A DNA stretch of 64,000 bases from assembly GCF_000330505.1 (NCBI RefSeq), contig NW_004440445.1:501127-565126 (forward strand). Direction: 5' to 3'. Positions 1 through 9,999 of the stretch are shown here, piece by piece. Below the pieces are notes generated by a model. It was not told the DNA's origin. It did no database searches and saw only the letters and a program-made list of their open reading frames with translations. The position numbers and the translations under genes were made by a program. Positions within the stretch are counted from its first letter, which is position 1. Each line of letters opens with the position of its first letter. This DNA is from Entamoeba invadens IP1 (lineage: Eukaryota > Evosea > Mastigamoebida > Endamoebidae).

Positions 1-246
1 GACTTACAAACTATATTTTAACCAATCCAATTATAATAAATATATGGTTTAATTAATTATAATTATAACAATTGTTATTTATAACTTTATTTTTAATTAA
101 TTAATTAACTATATAACATTATCATTATATATTATAGTTAATTTAAATTATTTTATATAATTGTTATATTTTTTGAATTTTATCCAAATTATAATAAAAC
201 CATATATTTATTATAATTGGATTGGTTAAAATATAGTTTGTAAGTC
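1..246. mobile_element. MITE-like element with 50-bp perfect terminal inverted repeats
   Basis: Bases 1-50 and 197-246 are exact reverse complements of each other. They flank about 146 bp of A+T-rich sequence with no coding capacity. The size and long perfect termini fit a non-autonomous DNA transposon (MITE), a class known to be abundant in Entamoeba invadens. The left edge coincides with the window start, so the element may extend further and no target-site duplication can be checked. A simple extruding palindrome is the alternative. Confidence 0.6.
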
Positions 247-364
247 AACTATAGTTCAGTTACTTAACAGGCTATATGGTTAACTAACTATAAGATATTT
301 AGGTTACTTCTCAACTACTTCAATGAATTTGATGTATTATTATAATATAGTTCAATCAATATAC

Positions 365-1696
365 TTATTTGTTTCTGAGTGGGTCGGAAATGACAATTCC
401 ACCAGTCGCGCTTTGTGCAACACTTGTAGTTGCACCTCCAACTCTTCCAAAAGTTGTCACTCCACCAAACACAGTAGCATTTCCTTTCACTTCGAGTTTC
501 TTGTTTTTAAGTATTTTACGTTCTTCCACCTTCAACTTCGTCTTAGCCAAGTCTCCAAACCCTCTTCCAGCCACAGTCAACTCCGGCTTTCCAAATTCCA
601 TTCGGTTCATATCTTTTCTGATTTCCGTCATCGAATACATCTCTCGGATTCTTTTAACCCTCTTCCCCCCTCTTTTGTTCTTTCTTCTCTTCACATCGGG
701 GGGTACAATCACTTTCTTTCCTTTCAAAGGAGGTGGTTTGACCAATTCGGCCACTCGCTTGTCGTACGCTGTCTTTAAAAATCTTCCAACACTTCCATCA
801 CCACTTCCCCCTTCAAAGTCAGCTCGTGCGGCAAGTGTCACTTTCCCCGCCAAAAATCGATTCGCTTTCTTTCGCAAATCAACATCAACGTCTTGCACTA
901 AATCTGAGTAATACAAATACCCCGCGTGTGGGACGTGGTGTGTCGACGAAAAGCCATTCAGCGCGATTTGCTTTTGTCCAAGGAGTTGTACGATATTCGA
1001 AGGCAACGAGATCATCACGCCGAGTCCTCCGGCCGCTGAAATGAGTTTTGCAGTGATTTCTGGTCCGACGATGGATGTCATATTTGGTGCTAAAAAGTTC
1101 ATTCGACTTTCCAAGTAGTCGATGACCTCTTGGTAACACTGTTGGAGATGAATCAACTCGTCGCATTCTTTAAAGGCAATTTCGTACTCTTTTTCGTTCA
1201 GAAATGTGTTCTTCCGATTCGCAGCAGCTGTGACGACTCCAATGATCACCGCTGGTGTTAATATTTGACTTAAATCAACTTTTGTGATGTCACTCTCCAA
1301 TTTGATTTGTTTGACAGCCATTGCATACTCCACACTATCCGGGACTAATATCGGCAATTCAGGAAATTGTTTTGAATAGATCTCTTTGATGTGGGTGTGT
1401 AACGCACTGATTTGGTTTGTTACTGCTAACAACATTTTAGGTACGTTCACCAGTAGCATATACTCGGGGTCTTTATCCTTTTCTGATATCATCGACATGT
1501 CCCTCTGCATGTCGCGATACTTCCGAATCTCCGTCATAAATGTCTCAAACTCGTCATAAGAAAAATTTGTCGCTTCGCTTGGAATGTACTTCTCAAGTGT
1601 CTCCAAATCGTTCTCTTGAGCATTTCCATCGTCCATATAAAAGTCGTTTAAAAACTCGTCAGCGAGGCCGCCACCTTCTTCTTCCATTTTTTGCAT
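365..1696 (-). CDS. PRP31: U4/U6 snRNP protein PRP31 (NOSIC and Nop domains)
   Basis: Spliceosomal protein that binds the 15.5K-U4 snRNA complex and bridges U4/U6 to U5 in the tri-snRNP; it acts in the nucleus. The 443-residue product has an acidic N-terminus, a NOSIC-type helical region at roughly 80-180 and a Nop domain at roughly 190-310. The Nop domain carries the family core IVGPEITAKLISAAGG, then GFSSTHHVPHAGYLYYSD and an LAARAD block. A basic C-terminal Prp31-specific tail follows, rich in KGKK and RRKNKRGGKR. Human PRPF31 has 499 residues, so the length is normal. The ORF opens with MQKMEEE; a second ATG three codons in (1685-1687) is an equally good start. The gene is intronless and lies 132 bp from the C2-RapGAP gene on the same strand. 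Assignment is firm. Confidence 0.93.
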   Translation of the reverse strand: MQKMEEEGGGLADEFLNDFYMDDGNAQENDLETLEKYIPSEATNFSYDEFETFMTEIRKYRDMQRDMSMISEKDKDPEYMLLVNVPKMLLAVTNQISALHTHIKEIYSKQFPELPILVPDSVEYAMAVKQIKLESDITKVDLSQILTPAVIIGVVTAAANRKNTFLNEKEYEIAFKECDELIHLQQCYQEVIDYLESRMNFLAPNMTSIVGPEITAKLISAAGGLGVMISLPSNIVQLLGQKQIALNGFSSTHHVPHAGYLYYSDLVQDVDVDLRKKANRFLAGKVTLAARADFEGGSGDGSVGRFLKTAYDKRVAELVKPPPLKGKKVIVPPDVKRRKNKRGGKRVKRIREMYSMTEIRKDMNRMEFGKPELTVAGRGFGDLAKTKLKVEERKILKNKKLEVKGNATVFGGVTTFGRVGGATTSVAQSATGGIVISDPLRNK

Positions 1697-1828
1697 TTCA
1701 AAGTTAAGTTCTTAATTATAGTTATTTATAATATAATGATACATTACAATAATCATACTATAATCATATTATAATAATATTTTTATTATATTAAATAATT
1801 TACTCAAACTAAAAAGAACAAAATCTTA

Positions 1829-3853
1829 TTATTTTACTTCATTGATGATCACCTCAAGTAACCCCTTTCGAGCAATTCTTTGTGATTTAATGAATTGTGG
1901 CGACTCAATTGATGATCGCTCTCCATTGATCGCTTTACACAACAACCACTCTTTGAACACTTCATCTCGCTTGAACAACTTTTCTGGTGGGAATCGCGGC
2001 AAGAACGCTTGAACTGCAGATTTACAACACACGCACACCTTATAAAATGGTGAACCCTTCACTATTGTTGGTGTCACAATAATAAACACGTGATTGAATT
2101 GTGTGACAAACGAATTCAAGTCGATTTCGTCATCTTTTTTGCCGTTTGATTCTTTGAAGATGATCACTACGACGTCGTTGCCAATATGCCTCTTTTTGTC
2201 GAGATGTTGGGGATCTTCCTCGACGTGTTGTAACATTGTTGCGACGTGGAACATTATCTCTGTGCCTTTGTATTTTGACACAATAGAAGTTGTTCCTGTT
2301 GTATTACTAGTCACATCCAACCCACCTCGATATCCGGTGTAACCTTTCAAGGTAACGGTTTCGCCAATTAATTTGTAAAATTCCGTGCAAAGTGGTGATG
2401 GCGTTGTGTTACTCAGAAACTCCATTTCAGTCCGTTGACCTTGTTTTGCATACAAAAGTCCGATTTTGTACGAGTGGCACTGATTTCGCTCTTCAAATTC
2501 AATCAGTTTTGGCCACACACTTTTGTCACACTCTTTCATCTTCACTTGGTCTTTCTTTAAGCCAAAGACACTCATCGTCTCATTGTCGATGTTCTTCAGG
2601 TCGGTGACATACGTCTTGACATTACCAAATTGGGAGATGACAACTGCTCGCTTCAATCCACCACTCTCATCCCCAACAGCTATCATAATTGGCCCTTTGT
2701 CCGTTGCTACATCATTGTAAAACACTTTCTTGTTAACAGACTGACAAACTCCTTCTTTCAATGGTCTTTCGAAATAACTTTCATTGAAGATTGGGACGTC
2801 CTCATTCAATAAATTGGAGATGTCGTCTTCACTCATTTCGAAGTGATAGTCATCTTTTAATGAGGTGTCTACTACGCCACGAGTATTCACATCGTCTGTG
2901 AAGACTTCAAACGGTTGTATATTCTGTTTGCACCAATCGTCATCTTCATCATCTGCTTCACACTCGATTGGTAAGAGGTTGGTGATATTTTCTGCTTTAA
3001 TGATTTGCACGCCACACTTCAAAACGCCTTTAGAACCTTTAATGGGGTAACTCTTGATAACCATATCATCTTCTGTAATATCAAAGAGAGGAATGTCGAC
3101 CGACCCTAACACAGTGTTGGTCTTTATCATCTTCCAGTCTTTAATTTGTATTTTAATAACATTGGCTTTGTTGTATGAAAAGGATAAGAGGGACCCCCAA
3201 AATGGATCTCCTTTCTTCTTATATACTATAGTCTCTAACATTTGTTTACCAATACACACTTGGGCATATAAACTCGACTTCTCTTTCTCATCGATAAAAC
3301 CTTCCGTCTTTTGTACCATCACCTGTAACAGATTTTGATGCCTGCAAACGAAAAGAGGAATCGAGTCGATGTTTAATTGGTCGATGGCCGTCTGCATTAA
3401 TAGACTCTTTTTATTCTCTTTGGTGTCAATGTACTGGGAAGATGGGACGGCGTAAGTACTAAAAGTGATCTCCCCAGCACTTTTGTCGTTGTCTTTGAGT
3501 GGGACGCGCCACACTATATTCTTGTTGATCGGAATCCGCTCCGCCATGATCTTGAATTTCCCTAAGAAGTCGTCTGCACTGAATTTCAGTGCGTTGTCCC
3601 AATCAAAACAGTTGAATATCAGAAAAGACTCCGGCGTGACGTTGTTGAGGACAAACGCGTCGTTCCAAATGGGCGAAAGGGACGTCTTCACTGTTTCAGT
3701 CTTTTTTTTCTTCTTTGTCAAGCGATCTTTTTCAAAGCTTGTATACGTCAGAACAACATAAGGATCTGACAGTCCAGTCGGGTCCGCTTTAGGTAAATTG
3801 CGAGCGGAATATATTCGAACTGCTATAGTTACAAAGGAGTCTGTTGGTATCAT
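1829..3853 (-). CDS. C2 domain-RapGAP protein (GTPase-activating protein for Rap/Ras-like GTPases)
   Basis: A 674-residue cytosolic protein. Residues about 8-125 form a C2 domain: it has the SARNLPKADPTGLSDPYV strand-loop and an acidic loop around CFDWDN, consistent with Ca2+-dependent phospholipid binding. Residues about 165-290 look like a second, degenerate C2 domain. The C-terminal half, about 430-610, is a RapGAP domain with the GYRGGLDV block, an EIMFHVATMLQ block and the RHIGND motif. The Asn in that motif (N559) is the 'asparagine thumb' used by Rap1GAP instead of an arginine finger, so catalysis should be retained. The ending is short and lysine-rich. The inferred role is membrane-recruited down-regulation of Rap- or Ras-type GTPases, possibly Ca2+-linked. 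The start is the first ATG, two codons before the C2 domain begins. Confidence 0.85.
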   Translation of the reverse strand: MIPTDSFVTIAVRIYSARNLPKADPTGLSDPYVVLTYTSFEKDRLTKKKKKTETVKTSLSPIWNDAFVLNNVTPESFLIFNCFDWDNALKFSADDFLGKFKIMAERIPINKNIVWRVPLKDNDKSAGEITFSTYAVPSSQYIDTKENKKSLLMQTAIDQLNIDSIPLFVCRHQNLLQVMVQKTEGFIDEKEKSSLYAQVCIGKQMLETIVYKKKGDPFWGSLLSFSYNKANVIKIQIKDWKMIKTNTVLGSVDIPLFDITEDDMVIKSYPIKGSKGVLKCGVQIIKAENITNLLPIECEADDEDDDWCKQNIQPFEVFTDDVNTRGVVDTSLKDDYHFEMSEDDISNLLNEDVPIFNESYFERPLKEGVCQSVNKKVFYNDVATDKGPIMIAVGDESGGLKRAVVISQFGNVKTYVTDLKNIDNETMSVFGLKKDQVKMKECDKSVWPKLIEFEERNQCHSYKIGLLYAKQGQRTEMEFLSNTTPSPLCTEFYKLIGETVTLKGYTGYRGGLDVTSNTTGTTSIVSKYKGTEIMFHVATMLQHVEEDPQHLDKKRHIGNDVVVIIFKESNGKKDDEIDLNSFVTQFNHVFIIVTPTIVKGSPFYKVCVCCKSAVQAFLPRFPPEKLFKRDEVFKEWLLCKAINGERSSIESPQFIKSQRIARKGLLEVIINEVK

Positions 3854-4634
3854 ATGTATTCAAAATAAGTTAGTCCTATTAAATTAGAGAAACACTCTTA
3901 TCGAAGAGAATGAGGAATGATTCGATACCTTCGAGTGTATTTGTTCCTCATTTCCTGATTTTGTAGGTAAATATTTTTCAAATAGAATAGTAAGGAAAAC
4001 TTAAAGAGGCATTGAAGTGCATCTTTGCTCTTGTTATTGTGTTTCGGCTTACCAATTGGTATTGTTTGATACATTATTAATATATAGTTTCATTTATAAT
4101 ACTTTTATTATAAATGGAATGTATTGTTGGTTCATGAAATGTTAATTGAATAACAAAGAGCGTATTGGCGTATCTTGAATTGTTGTGGCAATTATTATTT
4201 CAGACAAACACGTGGCTTATTGATTAAATTATTAATTAAAACATTCATATAATAATTATTCCTTTTATTTGAGAAAACAAGATTTTTAATCTCAATGTCT
4301 TTTTGTTTGAAATTTGTTGTTATCACGATAATAATCCCGATTTGATAGTACAATTAAGGCTATTTTAAACTATAATTAGTAATTTTGACAAGTTAACATT
4401 AAAGAGGAATTCTTTTTTATTTATTTAATGGTTTATTTTATCATTTGTACTAGTTATTTCTTGGAATTGAAATAAATTGAATAAAATCTTTAATACAGTA
4501 AAATTAAAAAAATGAAAATAAACTATATAATATAATTAATAAAACTATAATATTACAATTATAATTATTCTATAATTAATAATAAATTAAACCAATACAA
4601 TAGATACAACTCATTAATTATTAATATAACAAAG
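3854..4634. other. Spacer without a recognised gene
   Basis: 781 bp of mostly A+T sequence between the promoter side of the C2-RapGAP gene and the 3' end of a membrane-protein gene. One short inverted repeat is visible (3909-3917 with 3944-3952, 9-bp arms) just upstream of the RapGAP start. No tRNA-like cloverleaf or long ORF was seen. Confidence 0.6.
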
Positions 4635-5417
4635 TCACCACCAGATCAAAACGACTGACATGATTGTGTTGACAAAAATCAGACTTCCAACAGAGACAAA
4701 GAGTGAGCTGTAAAACACGTTGTAGGTGTTCTTAAGATTTGTCAAATCCCGTTTTATTATTTGACCCAAAGTTTGAGTTGAAGATATCAACTCGTCCAGA
4801 TTTGAGAATGAGTTGTAAATCATGTTGAGTCTCATTAATAAAATATTAAGAGACGAAGAAAACCCACTCAACCCAACAGCAGTTTTGTCGGCAAGATCCA
4901 ACACCTGTGGAAGTGTTTGTGTCAGTTTGGTGATGTTTTGTTTGAGCATATCGATCTTGTGTTTCAATGTTCTGTCGATGAAGAATCTGAGTGGGGTATG
5001 TTCTAATGCTTCAAGGAAATTCTCTGTGTTGTTGAGCATCATATCAACAGCAACAAACAGTGGACTGCTTTGGTCGAATGTTGTTCTCATCGTACTCAAT
5101 GCAACGTTCACTGAAGACATCATTATATTATTAGAGAAGTCCACTCTGGAAAGATCTCCGGTTAGTCGAAGTAAAAACTCGTCTAAGTGAAGTGGAGGAC
5201 CTTCTACTGTCTGTGAATTGAAAGTTGAAGTTTCCATTTGTGTGGGGACATTCGGCAAAAACAAGATTGACAATATCAGAAGAATGAGTGAAGCGGCAGA
5301 AAAAGATAGTGTAAAATAAAGAAGCGATTTTGGACGAAATGAGTTGGTTTGAACAATGCTCAAATCAGCAGAAAGGTATGACGGTAAAAGTGGTTCTCGC
5401 TCGTGGATCCCTTTCAT
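4635..5417 (-). CDS. Two-span membrane protein of unknown function
   Basis: 260 residues. A short cytosolic-looking head contains EREPLLPSYL, reminiscent of dileucine-type sorting signals. A first hydrophobic segment spans about 32-54, a helical middle about 75-225, and a second hydrophobic segment about 236-260 ends the protein in IWW. The middle has two N-glycosylation-type sites (NNTENF, NITKLT) and heptad-like leucines, suggesting a lumenal coiled-coil hairpin held by both termini. I do not recognise a family. Codon use matches neighbouring genes, so it is likely real. No intron is needed. Confidence 0.65.
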   Translation of the reverse strand: MKGIHEREPLLPSYLSADLSIVQTNSFRPKSLLYFTLSFSAASLILLILSILFLPNVPTQMETSTFNSQTVEGPPLHLDEFLLRLTGDLSRVDFSNNIMMSSVNVALSTMRTTFDQSSPLFVAVDMMLNNTENFLEALEHTPLRFFIDRTLKHKIDMLKQNITKLTQTLPQVLDLADKTAVGLSGFSSSLNILLMRLNMIYNSFSNLDELISSTQTLGQIIKRDLTNLKNTYNVFYSSLFVSVGSLIFVNTIMSVVLIWW

Positions 5418-5749
5418 TGAATTTTTTTTCTTATTGAGTGTCTAATCAATTCTCGTTTGTCAGTTGTTAATCTCGCTTCTCATTTTTTTTCTTCGTTTTT
5501 TTATTCACAGTTTTTAATGATTATTGAATTATAATAATAATAAAAAAATATTATAAAAATATTATAATAATTAAATTATATAACAATTAGTAATTAAAAA
5601 TACATTTTTACAATAATAATAATTACTAAACATTTCTTTTTTATATTTAAAAAAATAATTTAAAAATAGTATTTATTAGTAAATTTTGTTATAAAATATT
5701 ATATAAAAAATGAGAGAATAATAAAAAAAACAATCCAAAAAATCTCAAA
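5418..5749. other. A+T-rich spacer before an assembly gap
   Basis: 332 bp, nearly pure A/T after position 5520. It includes the probable promoter of the two-span membrane protein. Nothing else recognised. Confidence 0.6.
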
Positions 5750-5849
5750 NNNNNNNNNNNNNNNNNNNNNNNNNNNNNNNNNNNNNNNNNNNNNNNNNNN
5801 NNNNNNNNNNNNNNNNNNNNNNNNNNNNNNNNNNNNNNNNNNNNNNNNN
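5750..5849. other. Assembly gap, 100 N
   Basis: Exactly 100 N, a standard placeholder for a gap of unknown size. It ends two bases before the first visible ATG of the DNA polymerase gene, so that gene's promoter and possibly its true start are missing. Confidence 0.99.
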
Positions 5850-5850
5850 C

Positions 5851-7863
5851 ATGTCATCAAGCCAATCTCACGCGAATTCCGTTGAAGACCTTCTTCGTCT
5901 TTTTGATTCTTCAGACATTACCATTCCAAAATCCACGCACACTCCAATCCAATCTCAACAAACCGAAATTTGCAGTTCTCAGACGACACAATCTCAGAAA
6001 AAAACTCTTTCCATAGACACTTCCAACATCCCCAAAATCCCAGAAAAGCGGAAGAGGAAATCGAGTAGTACTCAATCAATACCTCAAATGAAAACCTCAA
6101 CGTCGTCATTTCAATATCACCCGAAGTCGGAACAACTTAGTGAGATTCCCGAATGTGAGATTGTTGATTTTTTAAGTAAATTTGATAATTGTTCCACATC
6201 ACAAAATGTGACTGTTAATACCTTGAAAACGGCATTAGTCCTCCACGTCACAAGAAACGGCATTTATTCATTTTATACAAGAAAAGACGACACCATTGAA
6301 CTTGTGAAAATCAAGAAAGACGACTTCCCACACATTTTCCAAAGCCAAAAAGCAGTGATAATTCACAATTTGCAAAATTCACTCAAAGTGACGAGGAATG
6401 GAGTTGACGAGGTGTTAGAATACTTCTCTCATAACAGATTTGTCTTTGATACGTTTATTGGAGCCGCCGTATTAGACCCGGGGAGTATCGATGAGTTAAC
6501 TTTCAATCAAATCTGCGTGAAACACGAGTGTGTCATTGTGGACGACAATACACAAAGTGTGCTCTTAAGAATACGAGACTTGGCGATGAAGGAATTCTGC
6601 GAGATGGAGAGCCACCAGATGACAAAAGTGTTTTTCGAGCAGGAGACGATGATCTCTGGCATATTAATACAACTCAATATGCAAACGAAGTTTCGCCTTG
6701 ATCTGGAGCTCTTGTTCAATCAGCGGAGACTCTTGTTGATGAGAAAGGAAGAACTTGGGGTTGAGAGTCGCAAAGTGTTAAATAAAACGATTAATCTTGC
6801 GTCGGCTGCACAGGTGAAGCGCGAGTTGAATAAATTGGGGTTCCAAACGGACGGAACCAAGTTGAAGGGAACGACGTCGAAGAACGTGTTGGAACAGATC
6901 GACCACCCCTTTGCTAAAATAGTGTTGGAACACAGAAAGGTGGGGAAGATCTTATCTGACATCGACTCATTGAAAGGCTGTGGAGTGAAAATAGGGGATG
7001 AGATGTACATCACCGCGACGTGGAATCAAACGAAGGTTGTAACTGGAAGGATACAATCAATTCACCCCAATTTGCAACAAATCAATAAACTGAGTTTTGT
7101 GATGCCAAAGGTAGAGTTGAAGGCGAGAGACTTGTTCATCTCGGAGAAGGGGAAAACACTTGCTGCATTGGACTATAACCAAATTGAGTTGAGGATACTC
7201 GCGGACTTCACTGGAGATGAACACTTGGTCGAGTTTTTTAAAAGCGGTGTTGATGTCCATCGAATGATCGCAAGCCACTGGCTGAAGAAGAAGCCCGAAA
7301 CAGTCACTGACGAAGAAAGAAGAAGAGCAAAGACGATTGTGTATGGATGCATTTATGGCATAGGGCCGTATTCGTTGGCGGACGAACTGAAAGTGACTGT
7401 TGACGAGTCGAAGAACTTTCTGAAAAGCTTCTTGGAGCAATTTCCAAGCTTCGAGGCGTGGAAAAAAGAGACTATAAAAAAGGCAAGGGAAGTTGGGTTT
7501 GTGTATACATTGAATAATAGGAGAAGAAGAATCTTCAATTTGAATTCGAAAGATGTCAAATTGGTTGCTGAGGCCGAGAGAATGGCTGTAAACTCCCCGA
7601 TCCAAGGAAGTGCTGCGGACATTATCAAAATGTGTATGATCAAAGTGTTTCACAAAACGTTTGAGGAATGGAAGGGTGTCACCCTTCTTTTAAACATTCA
7701 TGACGAAATTGTTGTTGAAATTCCAGATGAGATGTTAAAAGAAGTGTGTGTGGGGTTGAAGAACATAATGGAGCACGTTGTTGAGATGAAGGTGCCGCTG
7801 ATCGTTTCCGTTGAGACGGGGAAGAAGTGGGGCTCTTTGACGACGTTTGAGTTTGACAAGTGA
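5851..7863 (+). CDS. Family A DNA polymerase (Pol I-like)
   Basis: 670 residues visible. Residues 1-110 are Ser/Thr/Gln-rich and look disordered, with a basic patch PEKRKRKSSS that could be a nuclear localisation signal. About 110-290 is a poorly conserved region where Pol I enzymes carry an exonuclease-type fold; I see no clear exonuclease metal ligands. The polymerase domain fills about 290-670. Motif A is LDYNQIELR with catalytic Asp D441, motif B is RRRAKTIVYGCIYGIG, and motif C is NIHDEIV with D618. All catalytic residues are present. The published E. histolytica family A polymerase is nuclear and bypasses thymine glycol, so a repair role is likely here by homology. The first ATG lies directly after the 100-N gap, so extra N-terminal sequence cannot be excluded. 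Confidence 0.9.
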   Translation: MSSSQSHANSVEDLLRLFDSSDITIPKSTHTPIQSQQTEICSSQTTQSQKKTLSIDTSNIPKIPEKRKRKSSSTQSIPQMKTSTSSFQYHPKSEQLSEIPECEIVDFLSKFDNCSTSQNVTVNTLKTALVLHVTRNGIYSFYTRKDDTIELVKIKKDDFPHIFQSQKAVIIHNLQNSLKVTRNGVDEVLEYFSHNRFVFDTFIGAAVLDPGSIDELTFNQICVKHECVIVDDNTQSVLLRIRDLAMKEFCEMESHQMTKVFFEQETMISGILIQLNMQTKFRLDLELLFNQRRLLLMRKEELGVESRKVLNKTINLASAAQVKRELNKLGFQTDGTKLKGTTSKNVLEQIDHPFAKIVLEHRKVGKILSDIDSLKGCGVKIGDEMYITATWNQTKVVTGRIQSIHPNLQQINKLSFVMPKVELKARDLFISEKGKTLAALDYNQIELRILADFTGDEHLVEFFKSGVDVHRMIASHWLKKKPETVTDEERRRAKTIVYGCIYGIGPYSLADELKVTVDESKNFLKSFLEQFPSFEAWKKETIKKAREVGFVYTLNNRRRRIFNLNSKDVKLVAEAERMAVNSPIQGSAADIIKMCMIKVFHKTFEEWKGVTLLLNIHDEIVVEIPDEMLKEVCVGLKNIMEHVVEMKVPLIVSVETGKKWGSLTTFEFDK

Positions 7864-7973
7864 GTGTTTTTTTTGTTAATTTGTGTTGTTGGGAATATGC
7901 ACGTTAATTTTTATATGATAATAAAAACAAACTAAAAAGTGAGCGAAAAAGAGAAAAACGAAGTAAGCAAAAG

Positions 7974-9845
7974 ATGCTAAATCCGACGAAACAACACGGA
8001 GATGTAGTTATGAGCGACCAATACTTCCAAATGCCAGACTTTATCGGACAACAACCTCCGACACATAGCGATAACAAACCGTGGCACTTTGACACCGAAT
8101 TTCGGCAAACGAATTGGGTGAATTTGATTCAATTTTTGGAAACACTACGATTTGACGAATACTGCGCCGAGCGGTCAAAACAAGAGAATTATAAAACGAA
8201 CATTCGCACATTGTCTGTGATCAAAGAACAGTTACCAACGAATAAAGAGTATGCTTTGATGGCAGAAATGTTGGCGAGGAGAGTGCTGCCAAATTATAAA
8301 GTAAAGGAGAGTCGGCTTGAAGAATCGTTGACAAAAATGTTCTCAATACTGGGGATTGCGTTTAACTCGAAATATCTGATGCACACGTCTGCTCCACATT
8401 GTTGGTCTTTTATGTTGAGTGGTTTGGTGTATTTAAAGGAGCTCGGAGATAGCATTGAGACGAACGAGGATGGGATGTTCGAGTCGACACCAGACGAACA
8501 GATCGAAAACGAACTAAATTCTTGCGTTATAAGTTCCGTCGTTCTGCATAAGGACAATCTCCAAAAGTCTCAAAAACTTGAGGAGATGATTTCTGGAAAG
8601 AAAAAGGAGATTGAGAAGAGAGATGTTGAAGTTAACAAACAGCTGGAGATGGTCAGTTTAAAACTCTCACAACTTCAACATGTCGAGGGACAAGTCGATT
8701 ATCTGAAGGAGCAGAAGAAAATGTTAGACCAGAGTTTGAAAGAAGTTTCAGGTGAGCTTACATTGATCCAAGTAAATTGTCAAGAAAAAAAGGAGGAGCT
8801 TGGAAAACGTGGGTTGGAACTCAAAACACAGCAAACCACTTTAAAAGACAAAACCGAACAATGTGAGAAGTTGAGATTGACAATTGGCGAAACGGCGCGT
8901 TTAGAAACAGTAGAAGAAGAGCTTTATCGGAGGACAGTTTGTTTTTCTATTTAATTATTGTTTTATATCTAATATAGTTATATTGTATTTATTATAACTA
9001 TATTATATACAATATAAATATATTATATATATAATTTAAATATAATAGATATAATTTAAATATAATAGATCCAATTTAAATATAATAGATCCAATTTAAT
9101 TAACATGTAGGAAGATTGGAAAGAAGCTGTTAAGAAAACGACTGAATTGTCGTTGCAGTTAAAGGAGACCAAAGAAGCTTTATCGCAAGAAATTAAAGAA
9201 GTCAAGAACTTAGTGAATGGCCTAGAGAAGGAACTATCCCCTGAATTGAGGAAGCGATTGATCTTGTTTGATTGTGAAGATCCGAATACATGTTCTGATG
9301 GATTAAAGAAATATCAAGAGATAGGGAAGATCATTAAAGAAGAGTTTGAGGAGAAGGAGAATGCTCAGATGAAGTTGATTGACGAGCTTGACAAACAACT
9401 TCAAGAGGTGGAAACAAAGACAAAAGCTGTTCAGAGAGATATAGAGAAGAATACGAATGAGTGGAATGAATATATTAAAAGGAAGGAGAAAGCGGATAAT
9501 GACATATTGAGAACAAACGCAAGTGTTGGAGCTTTGGATAGAGCTGGGTTACAAGCAAAGGTTTCTGAATTGAACAAGAAAGATATGTTTTTCAAAGAAC
9601 TGATGACAAGTGAACTGGAATGGCGAACTAAAGCAGAGAAGTGTTCACAACGGCTTGAATTTTTTAAACAATTCACCCACGAAAAGAATATCGAAATCAT
9701 GGCAAAGTTCGAACAATTCTTGAACGAATACCAAAAACAACTGACTGACTTCGACTTGTTGATGCAAAACGCTAAAAGAATCACTAGAGACTCGTTCGAA
9801 CAAATTGGCGTCCACCTCTCGACTTATCTCCCTAAAACAAATTGA
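7974..9845 (+). CDS. NDC80: Kinetochore protein NDC80/HEC1 (two exons)
   Basis: Microtubule-binding subunit of the NDC80 kinetochore complex. Exon 1 is 7974-8936, ending in phase 0. The intron 8937-9110 (174 nt) starts GTTTGT and ends TAG. Exon 2 is 9111-9845. The joined protein has 565 residues. Residues about 55-160 form the Ndc80 calponin-homology head, recognisable from NIRTLSVIKEQLPTNKEY and APHCWSFMLSGLVYLKE (the family 'PHxWP.LLGAL.WL' block). From about 190 to the end the protein is almost continuous coiled coil, as expected for the NUF2-pairing stalk. The human protein has 642 residues. The N-terminal tail before the head is short and has few Lys/Arg. An in-frame ATG at codon 13 (MSDQYF) is a possible alternative start. 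Confidence 0.88.
9031..9100. repeat. 20-bp tandem repeat inside the NDC80 intron
   Basis: Three near-identical 20-bp units (9031-9050, 9051-9070, 9071-9090), each with core AATTTAAATATAATAGAT, plus a partial fourth unit running up to the splice acceptor. The repeats explain why this intron is longer than most others in the window. Confidence 0.85.
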
Positions 9846-9877
9846 ATGGATCGTTGAGTTATTTCTATAGTATCAGG

Positions 9878-9929
9878 TATTATAATTAATAGTATATAAT
9901 ACATATATTATAATTAATAGTATATAATA
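9878..9929. repeat. A+T direct and inverted repeat between convergent genes
   Basis: A 24-bp stretch starting at 9878 is repeated at 9906 (28-bp period) and followed by an inverted partial copy. It lies between the NDC80 stop and the Rab7-like stop. Its position suits convergent 3' ends, but a termination role is a guess. Confidence 0.6.
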
Positions 9930-9999
9930 CTATTAATTATAATAGGTATGATACGATACTAGAAAGATACTAAAGAAATAGAACTTGAAAGTAATATAA

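Noticed and set aside
369..911. Plus-strand ORFs overlapping PRP31
   Set aside because: They are antisense shadows of a well-conserved gene, with no family features of their own.
3909..3952. 9-bp inverted repeat considered as a regulatory hairpin
   Set aside because: Arms are short and the loop is long; equally likely by chance.
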